DNA from: Chaetoceros tenuissimus | Lineage: Eukaryota > Bacillariophyta > Thalassiosirophyceae > Chaetocerotales > Chaetocerotaceae | Direction of reading: 5' to 3' | Assembly: GCA_021927905.1 (NCBI GenBank) | Contig: BLLK01000069.1 | Location: forward strand, 2,108,001 to 2,172,000 | Length of the DNA: 64,000 nucleotides | Made by a program: the position numbers and the translations under genes | Part shown: piece after piece, positions 1 through 11,300 of the stretch | Layout: each line of letters starts with the position of its first letter | How positions within the stretch are numbered: the first letter of the stretch is position 1 | The notes under the pieces: model-generated | The model's input: only the letters and a program-made list of their open reading frames with translations | Database searches by the model: none | Told to the model about the DNA's origin: nothing

Positions 1-965
1 TTCAACTCCTCTTTAATTTGCACAATGCGTTTTTTATTCTTTTTTATGCGTTGTTCGCTTTCTTTATTCCTTGTTCCGACTTCTCGATTATCATATTCGA
101 TTTGATCGGCACTAACGGAGTACAACCCTTTTGACACAGACCATTCTCTTTCCAGTTCATAAACTTCATTTTGTAACTTATCTCGAAGTGCATTGTACTC
201 TTTGTTTACTTCGTCGTATACCTTTAACGTGGCCAAAGATCGTTCTTCTGCAGCTGTAGAAACAAGTTGCAATTCTTGTTGCTCAAATTCTTCTTTGTCA
301 CGAATCATTGCATCCAATTGAGATTTTTGTTTCTCTATTAACGAATTCCGATCTACCTCATACATTTCCTCAATTGCTAGGAGTTCATCATTGGCCAATG
401 TTTCTAGAGATGATAGTTGAGCACACATCAAGTTCCTTATTGTGTCTACAAAGTTTTCTTGTTGTTTCACTGTATCTATGTATTGTTGCTCTTGACATCG
501 TAAAATAGCATGGAGCTGATTGACGACATTCGAGAAGGCTTCAAGATTGCTTTGGCAACCATTTCGAATAGATTCAAGTTGTGAGTAAACTTCTTTTACA
601 TCATCATTAGGAGAAATATTGAAATTTTCAACAAAGTCCTGGTGTAGCATTGATTTGGCCTCGCCAGCTAACCTGGAGACTTCTTGTCTCTCTTTGGAAT
701 AAATCTTTCGTAGTTGATGTTCAGCTTTCTCCTGCTTTAGTTGGATATTGGTTATTTCTTTTACATGTGTATTCTTTGTCAAGTTCATGAGGGAGAGAGA
801 CTGATTGACTTGCTTTATGCCATGATGAGGAATTTCTTCATTTTTAATCGAAACTGTATCTTCCAGGTTGACTTCATTATTTTCTTCACCATTATTGACA
901 GCTTTCGCACACCTCTCTTGAATTAGTTCTCTTCTCTTTTGAATTCTTTCCTCTCTAGTGCTCAT
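1..965 (-). CDS. DRC1: Dynein regulatory complex subunit 1-like coiled-coil protein (3' end cut by window)
   Basis: The frame is open from an ATG at 965-963 to the left edge (about 321 residues) with no stop or evident intron. The protein is almost all charged helix. Its last 90 residues follow the DRC1 pattern: a helix rich in E/L (LLAIEEMYEVDRNSLIEKQK), then EYNALRDKLQNEV, then a segment like the YxLNxEKLEYN...RDEEN...KRK signature (QIEYDNREVGTRNKESEQRI). In the family, DRC1 is part of the nexin link between axonemal doublets and regulates dynein in motile flagella. It lies 148 bp downstream of another cilium-type coiled-coil gene on the same strand. It could instead be DRC2 (CCDC65), which shares ancestry. 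The identification is from remembered family patterns, and the conserved C-terminal part is outside the window. Confidence 0.65.
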   Translation of the reverse strand, partial: MSTREERIQKRRELIQERCAKAVNNGEENNEVNLEDTVSIKNEEIPHHGIKQVNQSLSLMNLTKNTHVKEITNIQLKQEKAEHQLRKIYSKERQEVSRLAGEAKSMLHQDFVENFNISPNDDVKEVYSQLESIRNGCQSNLEAFSNVVNQLHAILRCQEQQYIDTVKQQENFVDTIRNLMCAQLSSLETLANDELLAIEEMYEVDRNSLIEKQKSQLDAMIRDKEEFEQQELQLVSTAAEERSLATLKVYDEVNKEYNALRDKLQNEVYELEREWSVSKGLYSVSADQIEYDNREVGTRNKESEQRIKKNKKRIVQIKEEL

Positions 966-1113
966 TTCAGCTTTCACCAAGTGATGTAAAAAGTGATTTG
1001 GTTTTGGATTACCTCGTGTCGTACTTATTACCTACTGACAACAAGTACACAGTGTCTCTACCAGTGGAAAGAAACACACATAACAAACTGAAACTACTAA
1101 AGGAAAGACAAGT

Positions 1114-3722
1114 TTAGGATCTTCTTATTTTAGGTAATAATCGCTTCTCTGCCTTTTTCATGTTATTTCTCGTGGCAATCTTGGAGGGAGAGAGAAATCT
1201 TTGGGTAAAGTTTTGATCCCGGTTGATTAGCTCCCTTTTGTATGAAGCAAAGGTTAGAAAATATGCACGAAACGATGATTCTGTAAAAGTTTTTCATCTC
1301 ACCTCTGGAAAATATTCTTTTCGTGTATTGCCTTTTTCTCGTTATCCTTTGATACTGTCAACTCTTTGCTGAGCTTTTCAATCATTTCAATGTCTTCTTT
1401 AGCTCTATGCATCTTTAGTCTCTTCTCTAAATCTATAGACCTTGCGTTGACACTTTGTAGTTCAAGCAGAGCCTCATTTAGTTTTTCTTCAAGTTGTGCA
1501 TATCTATCTTCATGAAACTCGACCAATCTTTGTCTCGAGTCAGCTTCACTTTTCCGTAATTCAGTGAGGAACGACATTGTTTCACTTTTCATCTTATTCA
1601 TTTTTTCTATTTCCTTGCTAAGATAGTCCAAACGCTGAATTAAATCAGATTCTTTTTTCGAGGCTTCTTCCAGCTGCTCTTGACTTCTTTCAAGTCTCAA
1701 AGCAATTTCATTATACTTTAGCTGAAATTTCTTCTGCTGCCGTTGTCGTTCTAATTCAAAATTGTTCAATATATTCTTCACTTGGTAGATAAGGAAAGAC
1801 TTCAGCTCTTCAAGTTTCGAAATAGTCTCCTGTTTCATTCCACCTAGCTCCGACCTCACCATTGCAAGATATGAAATAGATTGCGATAGCAGGTTTTGTT
1901 GTAGTGAAAAGGTCGTTCTCAATCTCTCTCGTTCTATTTTGAACTCGTCGATTATGGCAAGACTTTTCTTGTACTGATTTTGGACACAATCGAGCCTTGT
2001 AGTGAGCGACTCTTGGATACGATTTGCAGTTTTCATAGTCTCACGATGCGAAACATGCAAAGAATTGACTTTAGACTGCAATTTCTTTATTTCATCATCG
2101 TAACTAGTCTTGACTTCTTGCATCTGCCTGTCCCAATCTCTGTACCTCTTTCCATACTCTACCTCCAAATCCTCAATCAAACTACCATCTTCCCTTCTTC
2201 TCCTGTCCAGGTCTAGAATTTCCTTCTCAAAGCTTTCCTTCAACTGCGAGATTTGTTTGGAAGAATCTTTACAGATGATGTCGAGTGCCTTTTGGTTCTT
2301 TTCTTCAAATGACTTTATCACAAGTGATGTTTGCCCGTTAATTTTCTCTTTTACATCTAGGCTTGCTGATTTGAGAGTTTCTATTTCACCTTGTACCAAT
2401 AGTTTTAACGTATGAATGGTGGCTCTTAAAGTATTCAATTCCTGTTCCACTGTGTGCTTAATCTCAGCATTTACTTTTTGCTGAATAGTGTTGGAATGTT
2501 GAAGTTTTGTTTGTTGTTGCTGTAGTAAAGATATGGACTGTTCTTGAATCATCATGCGTTCTTCACATAATTTATCAAGTCTTTCTTGTCGTTGTTCATA
2601 TTGTATTTGTATACTCCGAACTACTTTGAAAAGCATGGCTTTGAATTCCGATGCAATGTTGAGTATGTCTTGCTTTGTCGAGGTTTTGACCATTTCAAAT
2701 TCTGATACTCTCTTCTTTAGTAATCTCTGGACGCTAGTGAGGGAAACTTTGATATTGTTTGACTGAACAAATAGAATAGATAATAACATTGCACACTTGA
2801 TTGCCTCTCTATCACTCTCATCGGCCCTTTGACGTAATGACTCTTCCAAAGATTCTATTTTTCGTTTCAGTATTTTGTTTTGATGTTGTACATCATCATG
2901 TTGACCTTGTAGTTGATCTATATCTTTTCTCAATATACTAACAGTTCGCTTCATGTCATTTGTAGTTTCTAGGCTATCCGATATTTCTTTTGTCAAATCC
3001 CGAATCGTTTGGTCTTTCCTTTGACTCTCAGTCTTTGATCTTTTCAATTCCTCCATTAATTTTTGCACATGCAGTTGTAGCTCTTTGCTATTGTTTTGTT
3101 CCTGTAAAAGGCATTGTTGAAGCTCACTACATTGACGCTTCTCTATCGAAATCTTAACATCATGTTGACAACAGAGATCTTGCAAGCGTTGTTCCAGCAA
3201 CTTTATTTCTATCTTATGTGCCGTCTGTTCCCTTTCCAATCTGACATCATGCTCTTTTTGAATTGACTTCATTTCATCTACGTGTATTTGGTGAGCTCTA
3301 TTCAAGTCACTCACAACATCATCATGTTTCTTTTGCTCCGCTTTCAAATCTCGCTTGAATTTCTCCCTCTCGTGAGAATGCTGCCGCTTCTGTTCATCGA
3401 GAGTTTGTTGGAATAATTCTTCAGCCGTCGCAAACTTCTTTTGCATCTGATCAACTCTCTTCTTTGTTTCGATCTCATCTTTTGCGATACTTTCCGTCAC
3501 ATTGTTTTTCCAGTCGACGAGATTTTCAATAATTGATTTTTGCCTTTGGACATCAATCTGTTGATCATGTAGTCGTTTTTCGTAGGCATTGCGTATTACA
3601 ACAAGCTCTTCCTCATGTCTAGCTTGAACAAGACGAATCTCATTTTCATGATTTTGCGTTAGGACATTCAAGCGGTGAATGACTTTCGTAAGGTGTGCAA
3701 TTTTCTTAGTTTCCTCCGTCAT
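1114..3722 (-). CDS. FAM184-like long coiled-coil protein, two exons
   Basis: Exons are 3722-1303 and 1234-1114, with a 68-nt intron (GTGAGA donor at 1302, AAAAG acceptor at 1235). The join keeps frame and adds 39 residues before TAA, giving 846 aa. Translation is taken from ATG 3722 because the reading frame upstream opens only with TTG. The N terminus (KKIAHLTKVIHRLN, then HENEI...HEEEL) matches the start of the FAM184 domain, and the spliced tail (ELINRDQNFTQRF) matches the conserved FAM184 C-terminal motif. This second match appears only after splicing, so it supports both the intron and the family. Everything between is coiled coil. FAM184 proteins are poorly characterised and occur mainly in ciliated lineages. 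The gene sits next to the DRC1-like gene, which suggests a flagellar role (inference). Confidence 0.65.
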
Positions 3723-3840
3723 TTTGAATCTTTCCACGAGAGAATAGATTGAAGATGTAGAAACAACTTTTTCAAATTTCAAATTTATTATGGAATTATT
3801 TTTATTTATATCTAAAGAAACGGTTCATGGTATTGTTCAT

Positions 3841-5321
3841 CTAAACCTCCGAACTAGTACGGTGATTTGAATCTGTAGGACAAGAGCCTGACTTACCAAG
3901 ATCATCGATATGTAGTCTGGATACTCGAGAGGTAGGGGTTAACTGGACATCACTCATTTTTTTTGACTTTCGATTCTGCACAAATTCTTTACATCGACGA
4001 AAGAATGCTCCACATGAAGAATCCTTTGACTCTGAATCAAAGCTGACAGCTATTGCACTTCTCCTCATTTGTCTCCATCTTGCCAATTCATCATGGTCAC
4101 CTCCATTTCTAATAATTGATAAGAAAGCTGAAAACCAAGAATGTTCAGGGTTACATCGTCTTAACGAAGCAACATGTTGATAAGTGTACACGTAAACATT
4201 CAATAATCCTTGTAATGGATAAAAAATTTCTCGCAATAAAAGGGCTGCAAAAGTTGCACCCCCCTCCCTTTGGTTCATAATTGCAGCAGAGAAGAAGAAA
4301 ACCTGACCTATGAAAAATGCACAGATGTAGAGATAGGCTTGGGTGACAACGACACGCTTCCTTCTCTGAGAAGCATGTAATGCTCTGGATGCTCTTCTCA
4401 TGAATTCTTGTTCAAGGGGTGAGATGTTCTCTTCTTCAGCAGCACGACTTTTTGATGGTAGGCACTTCTGGAAGAAGGTCTTCATCTTATTCTTGAAACC
4501 CAATTCTTGCTGTGCAGATTCTGGACGAGTTATTGAGTTTCTTCGAAACTGATATACATTGTTTCGAGACTCTTGTTTTATTTGCATATGCACTAGAAAG
4601 TAAATGGATCAAGAATTTGAATAATCAATGAGGTAAATTGTGGGAAATGTAGGAAATTCATAACCTCAACTCCAAGTCATCACTTACCAATCGAAAGCAT
4701 TATAAATATAATTGTACCAAATACTATCCAACAAGGGACACCTAAGAAAGCCCATTGATATAGGTAAGCTCTCTCTCCTTTTATACATTCCACATCATCA
4801 TATTGGATACAATCTGGTGGATCAGATGCTATGGTGCAGTGTGTAGGTGTGGCATCAAATGCTCTATCAGATAAACACACTATCGAAATCATAAAGGCCC
4901 ATCCGATTGCAATTCCATGAAGATATGGCTCAATTTTTTTCGCGAAAACCCTGAATGAAATTTGTTTTTTGATGGAGTAGTAATAGTATAAGCATAATGA
5001 ACAGGAGAACAGCACACCACCCATGTACCCCGTGATGAAAAAGGAGGCCTGGAAGGAGCAAGACACCTCGTTACCAAAAGATAAACTAGGAACTAAACTC
5101 TTTTCCTTCGGTACGGGTATTGTAGACATAGCATACGATATACTTGAGAGAAAATCGAATAAGCTTATTCCAAACACTAGCCTCCGGTAGGGAACCTTTA
5201 GCCTTACCCTGCTACGCAGGATAGAGTAAATCACCGATCCTGATGCTAATACAGAGAGAAGCCCTGTAGGCATGGGCATGATTGCCAGTACTATCTTTTG
5301 TCGATTTGAAAAGCGGTCCAT
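3841..5321 (-). CDS. Seven-transmembrane GPCR-like receptor, two exons
   Basis: Exons are 5321-4688 and 4592-3841; the 95-nt intron has a GTAAGT donor and TTTCTAG acceptor. Joining gives 461 aa. Exon 1 carries five hydrophobic helices. Exon 2 has a short basic loop (SQRRKRVV), helix 6 (YLYICAFFIGQVFFFSAAIM) and helix 7 (FYPLQGLLNVYVYTYQHV), followed by a 100-residue Ser/Lys-rich cytoplasmic tail. The FYPLQGLxNxxVY helix-7 motif is the one I associate with cAMP-receptor-like and stramenopile GPCRs. Neither exon alone makes a receptor; the spliced product has the expected seven helices. It would sit in the plasma membrane and couple to G proteins. The ligand is unknown. Confidence 0.7.
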
Positions 5322-6173
5322 TGAAAATATAATTTCAATTCACTGTCTTCGGTAGTATCTGTATTGTTTTTGAATGATATATAGCGATTTTAGAGCTGCT
5401 GCAATAGAGCCCCGAGAGGAAGCGTGTAGAGTTTTTGTTAGAAGAGAAGTTGCTGCTGTCAGGAACATTGGCATCTCTATGCAGAACAACAGAACAACAT
5501 GAAATGTCTCGTCATGCGAGGAGGGAACTCTTGAGAGAAGTGCTATTTGGAGAAATAATAGTCCATCCGCTTCTCAAAATATCATGGAAAGATACTCTAA
5601 GTGGTAAGTATGTAAGTATTATTGTTGAGTATATTCCAAAGGAGGGAAGGTAGGCGCGAGAAGCCAGCAGACAAACAAATGTCAAATCTTATACAATAAT
5701 AGATATAATATATAATACTTAAACTTCCCACTTGAACTTTGTCATTTTTCTTGATGAGCTTTTGATGTTTGAGTAATGCTCATAAAAATGAGAAAGAACA
5801 AATTGCTATTTTCAAACTAAGAATCACATCTACGAAATTATGTTCAAATAATAACTCAAACCCTGCAGAATGTTCAATGTGTGTTTCATTAATTTTTTTA
5901 TATGCGGGATTGAAAGAAGTATTTACGCACGGAGACCGACCGAGATGATGAGCCGAATCGAATCATCATCCTCTGATGTTGTCTAGCTATCTAGCTACTG
6001 GCTAGCTACGTGCTGCGCTACCTTTTGATAATTTCAAAGATATCACCTAATCAATGCAACACAACTTTGATGATGTGATGAGTGCTTTCATCAAACTGTT
6101 CGAAGTAATTGTGTAAAAAAAAGACTTTAGCCCTCTATCATCCTTTAGCTGCATTAAATTACACTAGGCATCA
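5322..6173. other. Intergenic region between divergent receptor and Ku70 genes
   Basis: This is AT-rich DNA between two divergently transcribed genes. It holds a CTAG-rich patch at about 5981-6010 and a poly-A stretch about 60 bp before the Ku70 start. A 72-codon plus-strand frame at 5435-5653 opens with TTG, has no family resemblance and includes a GTAAGTATG donor-like site near 5601. I could not build a gene from it. Confidence 0.4.
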
Positions 6174-8351
6174 ATGAGCGATTTTGAAGACGATCCTTGG
6201 GGCGATGACCCAGACTGGATCAGTGACTCCAATGACGAGATTGAGAATGGCACCGGCCAATCTGACAGTAAGACCAATGCTTCTACAGGAATTGCAGGTG
6301 CACAACACACTATACTGCTTCTTGATGCTCAGCAGTCCATGTTTGAAAGCTACATCAGGACAAGTGATGATTCCGAGTATGAATATGCATCAAGGTACGA
6401 ACGTATTTCACCATTTGATGCAGGTCTGATTGCAGCAGAGAAATTGTTACATCACAAAGTTAGCAATGTAGCAAACACACGAAGAGGCAAACGGGATGGA
6501 GTAGCTATAGTTTTATTCAATTGCCCACAGCTTGCAAATGTTGAAAATCTTGCAAATAATTCTATACGAACACTTATGACTCTGAAACCGCCAGGAGTGG
6601 AACAGATTCAAACAATCAGATCTTGCCTGAACGAAGTGGATTCAAAGCGGGATATTACGGGAAGTACTGATACTAGGGTGACACCGAAACGGAAAAGGGA
6701 CTTGTATGATGAACTTTATGCTTCCAAACAGGAAGTTGAAGAGAATGGAGATGGTGACTATCACTTTGATGTAATTCACCAATCTACATCACTCAAGTCA
6801 GCCTTGATTGAAATAAATTCCATGCTGAATGAGGCAAAATGTGTGAAAAAGAATTCTAGGACTTCTACTGATGTAGAAGATGAAAAGACTGTCTGGATTT
6901 TCACGAATGAAGATGATCCCATTGACGGTGAAGATAAAAGAAAGACCCCAGTATTGTCTGCTGCAAATGATCTCATTGAAAATGAAGTACAAATCAAACT
7001 ATGGCCAATGCCGAGACAAGATAAGAAGCCTTTCAATAAAAACATATTTTATAATCATCTTGTGACAGAAGATGAGGATATAGAGGGAGGGGAAGAAATT
7101 GATGAAGCAAATATTGAAAGTAGCCCTAAGGAAGAGGAGTTAGACTTTGACAGCATTATTGGAAAATTCATGGAGACACTTACAAAGTCTAGGAAGGTTC
7201 AATCTATCCCGTTCTTGCTACCCGATTGGAAATTCACTCAAAGGGATGGACCAAGTCCATATCCTGGAATGATGATTGATATTTATCAAAGTGTCCGTGT
7301 GAAAAAGAAACCACAGCCTATCATAATCAACACGAATACAAAGAAGCGTACAAAGAAAGTTTCTTATTTACGGTTCAAAGATACGTATAACCCTGTAGAT
7401 GAGAAATGCATTCGTACCTATGTGGAATTTGGAGGCGAAAAAATAGAAATGACGAAGCAAGATGTTATTGAAATCAAGTCTAAGTCAAATGTGAATCCTA
7501 AAGAAGCATCTCTAGTTCTCTTTGGTTTCAAAAATCGTGAGAAAATGAACAGACCTGATCAACTCTCATTAGTGGATCGTTCTCTTTTCGCTTACCCGAA
7601 TGAAGGAATGGTAAAAGGTTCCAGAGCAGCTTTTGCATCTTTATACGAGGCAATGCTACGCAAGGGAGTAATTGGTATTGGCGAATTATTACAACGCGTC
7701 AATGCATCCAGTCGTCTTGTAGCTATTATTCCGCAGGAGGAATATGTTGACGAAGATTTGCTCCAGGGGCTTCTACTTGTGCCTTTGGCATACGAAGATG
7801 ACATGAGAGCTACTCCTCAAAGTGAAGACAATGATGCTGATGATGAATTGGTATCAGCTGCTGTAGACATGATTAAGAACTTGAATCTAGACTCGAATGT
7901 GGTCATTGGCGAAAGTTTTGAGAATCCCGTTTTGAAAACATTTTGGAATTACATTGAGTCCATTGCTCTGGGAACCGAGCTGAAAGAAATTGACCCTGAT
8001 GAAGATGACACGATGCCCCGAGATGAAAAGGATGTATTGAAAGTCTGTTGTGAAGAGATCGAATCATTTCGAAAATTGCTCCCAGAAGATGAGGTTGCTG
8101 TGAGTGAGAAGAAGAGAAAAATTAGTTCTGTTATGACAGAAAACGCTTCAATTGATTGGTTTAAAGCGTACAAAGAGCGGATTCTTGAAGAGTTCACTAT
8201 AAATGACTTGAAATCTTATCTCCGAAATCACGATTTGAGACTTAGTGGAAGAAAATCAGATCTAATCCAGAGAATTGAAGATCATATTGAGTCAATAATT
8301 GGGGATGATAAAATGACTTTTGAAGGGGATAACAAAGTCATTGATGTATAG
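6174..8351 (+). CDS. XRCC6: Ku70 (XRCC6), DNA end-binding subunit
   Basis: An uninterrupted 725-codon frame starts at ATG 6174. It has a very acidic N terminus, a vWA-type domain at about residues 45-250 (TILLLDAQQSMFE, then VAIVLFNCPQ), the Ku core at about 330-580 (LPDWKFTQRDGPSPYPGMMI; PQEEYVDEDLLQGLLLVPLA), and a C-terminal SAP domain at about 672-706 (FTINDLKSYLRNHDLRLSGR). With Ku80, Ku70 forms the ring that binds double-strand ends and recruits the non-homologous end-joining machinery in the nucleus. It is about 100 residues longer than animal Ku70; the extra length lies in acidic linkers. The stop codon is 15 bp from that of the convergent peptidase gene, so the 3' UTRs probably overlap. 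Confidence 0.93.
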   Translation: MSDFEDDPWGDDPDWISDSNDEIENGTGQSDSKTNASTGIAGAQHTILLLDAQQSMFESYIRTSDDSEYEYASRYERISPFDAGLIAAEKLLHHKVSNVANTRRGKRDGVAIVLFNCPQLANVENLANNSIRTLMTLKPPGVEQIQTIRSCLNEVDSKRDITGSTDTRVTPKRKRDLYDELYASKQEVEENGDGDYHFDVIHQSTSLKSALIEINSMLNEAKCVKKNSRTSTDVEDEKTVWIFTNEDDPIDGEDKRKTPVLSAANDLIENEVQIKLWPMPRQDKKPFNKNIFYNHLVTEDEDIEGGEEIDEANIESSPKEEELDFDSIIGKFMETLTKSRKVQSIPFLLPDWKFTQRDGPSPYPGMMIDIYQSVRVKKKPQPIIINTNTKKRTKKVSYLRFKDTYNPVDEKCIRTYVEFGGEKIEMTKQDVIEIKSKSNVNPKEASLVLFGFKNREKMNRPDQLSLVDRSLFAYPNEGMVKGSRAAFASLYEAMLRKGVIGIGELLQRVNASSRLVAIIPQEEYVDEDLLQGLLLVPLAYEDDMRATPQSEDNDADDELVSAAVDMIKNLNLDSNVVIGESFENPVLKTFWNYIESIALGTELKEIDPDEDDTMPRDEKDVLKVCCEEIESFRKLLPEDEVAVSEKKRKISSVMTENASIDWFKAYKERILEEFTINDLKSYLRNHDLRLSGRKSDLIQRIEDHIESIIGDDKMTFEGDNKVIDV

Positions 8352-8366
8352 TAAAAATGTATTATT

Positions 8367-11300
8367 TTACAACTCTATAATGTTCATATTAGATAAACTA
8401 GCATTTGAGGCATCATCTATTGTGGACTGGGAGGCGACCGAGCCCAATGTTGCTTTGTCTTTCCACTCATTGAGTCTCTTCACAAAACTGTGAAAGTCGG
8501 ACTTTTTTGTTGTAAGAATTTGGTCTCTCCATTTTTGTCTTCGCGATGCAGTGCTACCGTTGATGTGACGAAGGAACGACAACCACCCAGCTTCTCGTGG
8601 TGCCAAGGCAGATCCATCAAGGTTGTTGATACACCCGATTATTGATGTTTTGATTTCATCCTTAGATAATTTTGAAATTTGCTCATTCAAATAATCTCCA
8701 GCACCATTGTAAGCTTCGACGGTTTTCATAAATTGGGGATCTCTATAACTGACCATACCCAAAAATCCATCTGTTTTGTCTAGAGAAGCCATAACGCCGT
8801 ATGCTCCATTTTTAGCCCGAACTGTTTCCCAAAGATATCCCTTTTTCAAGAATTCCAGAGGAGCACAATTTGTCCCACTTATTTTTTCATTCGGACCAAA
8901 GATGGTACCACCTTTACCAACATATGAGACCTGAGAAGAAATCGATATAACTTCATCGTGGGGTGTAATTTGTTTCATAGCCTGTTTGGCTTTAGTTATC
9001 CAAGGGTGTTCCATCTTGAAGAAATCTTTGACTTCACTTTCCGATCTTCCTAACGAATGTATGAAATTCTCAACAGCGTCCATAGAATTTGTGATAGTTT
9101 CCAAGTCTCCGCTCACATTAATTACCATAGTAGAAGGATTCATATGGGAAAAAGAGGCAATAACTTTCTCAAGTCTTTTGCGGAAGGAATTCCAGTCCTT
9201 GTCAGCCTTCTCCAACATTGACTCCAGACTATGGAGTTGCTCGATTCCATAAAGTTTTTCTGTCAAGTATGTGATGGTATCGTAACGAGAGTGAATTCTT
9301 GTTGATGCAAATGAATGGCCGCTAGAAGATACGCGGCTCTTGAAGCTCTCAATCTTCCTCTCAAGAATCTCTATAGCTTTCTTTTGATCCACTGGAAGAC
9401 TGTTCTTTGCGAGTTCTTTTATTAGATCTAATGTCTCTTTAGTCTTGTTCGAAGTGCATTTGGCACGGAAGAAAATAACAGACTTCATCTTATTCGCATT
9501 TGTTGCCCTGTAATCTTCTACATTCTTGTCATAGAGTGGGATAAGCTCAAATGAAATGCCGATTCCACCAGTTGCTTTCCCAATACTGTTATCAATATCT
9601 GCCCGTTTCATGTTTTTCGTGTCCCCTTCATTAAGCATTTCTTCAACAAATGGTATAAGCTCCATATTGTAGTATGCTAGAGAAGATATATCGATACCGA
9701 TGTCAATGTAGAAAATTCCAGCATTGCCGTCCACGACATTTTCAGTAAGGGTTACTTGTGATCCAAATACATTTTTGAGTTCTTCAATATCATATTCAAC
9801 TCCAGTTCTATCGAGATCAGCTATGATAAATTATTATGAGTAAACATATACAGCTGTACTGCAAATTGATATGGTTTGATTGCAACTTACCAATGGTTAG
9901 AGATGGAATAGATTTCACGATACTTGGAGAATCTGGTGTGTCTTGTAGTTTCTTTAAAGCCGCCGCTTGATTCTTGATTTCATCCAATTCATTTTTAGTG
10001 AGGGACTTTTGATATTGTGCATTCTTTTCCTTTTCGGCCTGAATCATTTCTGCTTCGAGCTTATCTGATGGTTCAAGAGTTATGTGAACTCTGTGATTGT
10101 TTGTCAGTAAGTAATCTCTAATGCGTTTTTGGAAAAAACGAGATCCCATTTGCTTGACACTTTCCTTCACTTCTTCTAGAGCTTCGTCATACATGATGGC
10201 GCTTTCAGGCAAAAGATCATAATTCCACTTTGTCAAAGCTGTAGTGAAAATACTTATTCCCATTGGAGAGGACCCAGTGTGCACCTCACGCAAGTCAAAT
10301 TCAATAGAATTTATGGCTGCATCAATTTCGTCTTGGCTGAAACCATTATTAGCCACATCCTCAAGGATGCTGATGATTTCATTTTCAACTTTGCCAACGT
10401 CACTCTTTTTTATACCACGCAATCCCATTGCGAATGAATATTGCAACAAGCCAGTTGCGAGTCCATTACCTGTCACTTCGGTTCCAAGCCCAGACTCAGA
10501 TAGCCTCTTGTAAAGTGGTGCTGAAGCAGTACCAACTAACAAATAATCTAGGATGTAAAATGCCAATGATGCACTCTGAGGAAGGTGCTCATCATTCAGC
10601 AACCATGTGATTTGAAAAATATGTTGTCCCTTCGAGTCATCAACCTCTTTCACTGGATACTGGAGAGTATGACTTTGTGGTTCATCGAAATATTTGATTG
10701 AGAACGGAATTTCACTATTCTTCTTAATATCTAAATCATATTTGTATTTGCTCATGTATGAATCTAATTCATGCATGGCTTCCATGACATCTTGAGCTGT
10801 ACCACTGACAAATGATTGCGAATTTGTTGGATGATAATGTCTATTATAGAACTCAACAAACTCTTCCTGAGTAAGAGTAGGAATTTCGCTTGGTTCACCT
10901 CCTGAATCATAATAGTATGTATTGTTATACAGAAATTTATCTGTGTTTCTATTGAGAAAAGAAATCGGATCACTGAAAACTCCCTTCATCTCAGAGTACA
11001 CAACACCCTTAATTTCTAGATTATCGTCTGCATCCGTGTCATATCTCCAACCCTAGCGGCAAATAGCTATGTGAGAAGCCATAATCCAATGAAATTGATT
11101 TGCAATGAAGAGCGAATACGACAAAGTCTTACCTCTTGTTTCAGTACCCAACGTCCTTCATCTGTAATACACCTTGGTGCAAAGACAGCATCAAGGTAGA
11201 CACTCATTAGATTGAAAAAGTCCTTTCTATTTCTGGATGCTACAGGATAAACTGTGCGATCGTTGTATGTCATTGCATTCAGATATGTATTGAGACTTCC

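Noticed and set aside
5435-5653. 72-codon plus-strand frame upstream of Ku70
   Set aside because: It opens with TTG, shows no domain or signal, and could not be joined to other exons.
9822-9891. Alternative splice site to repair the PreP frame
   Set aside because: The only good donor and acceptor fix the junction as GCT GAT, which is conserved (ADLD). The break lies 40 bp inside exon 3.
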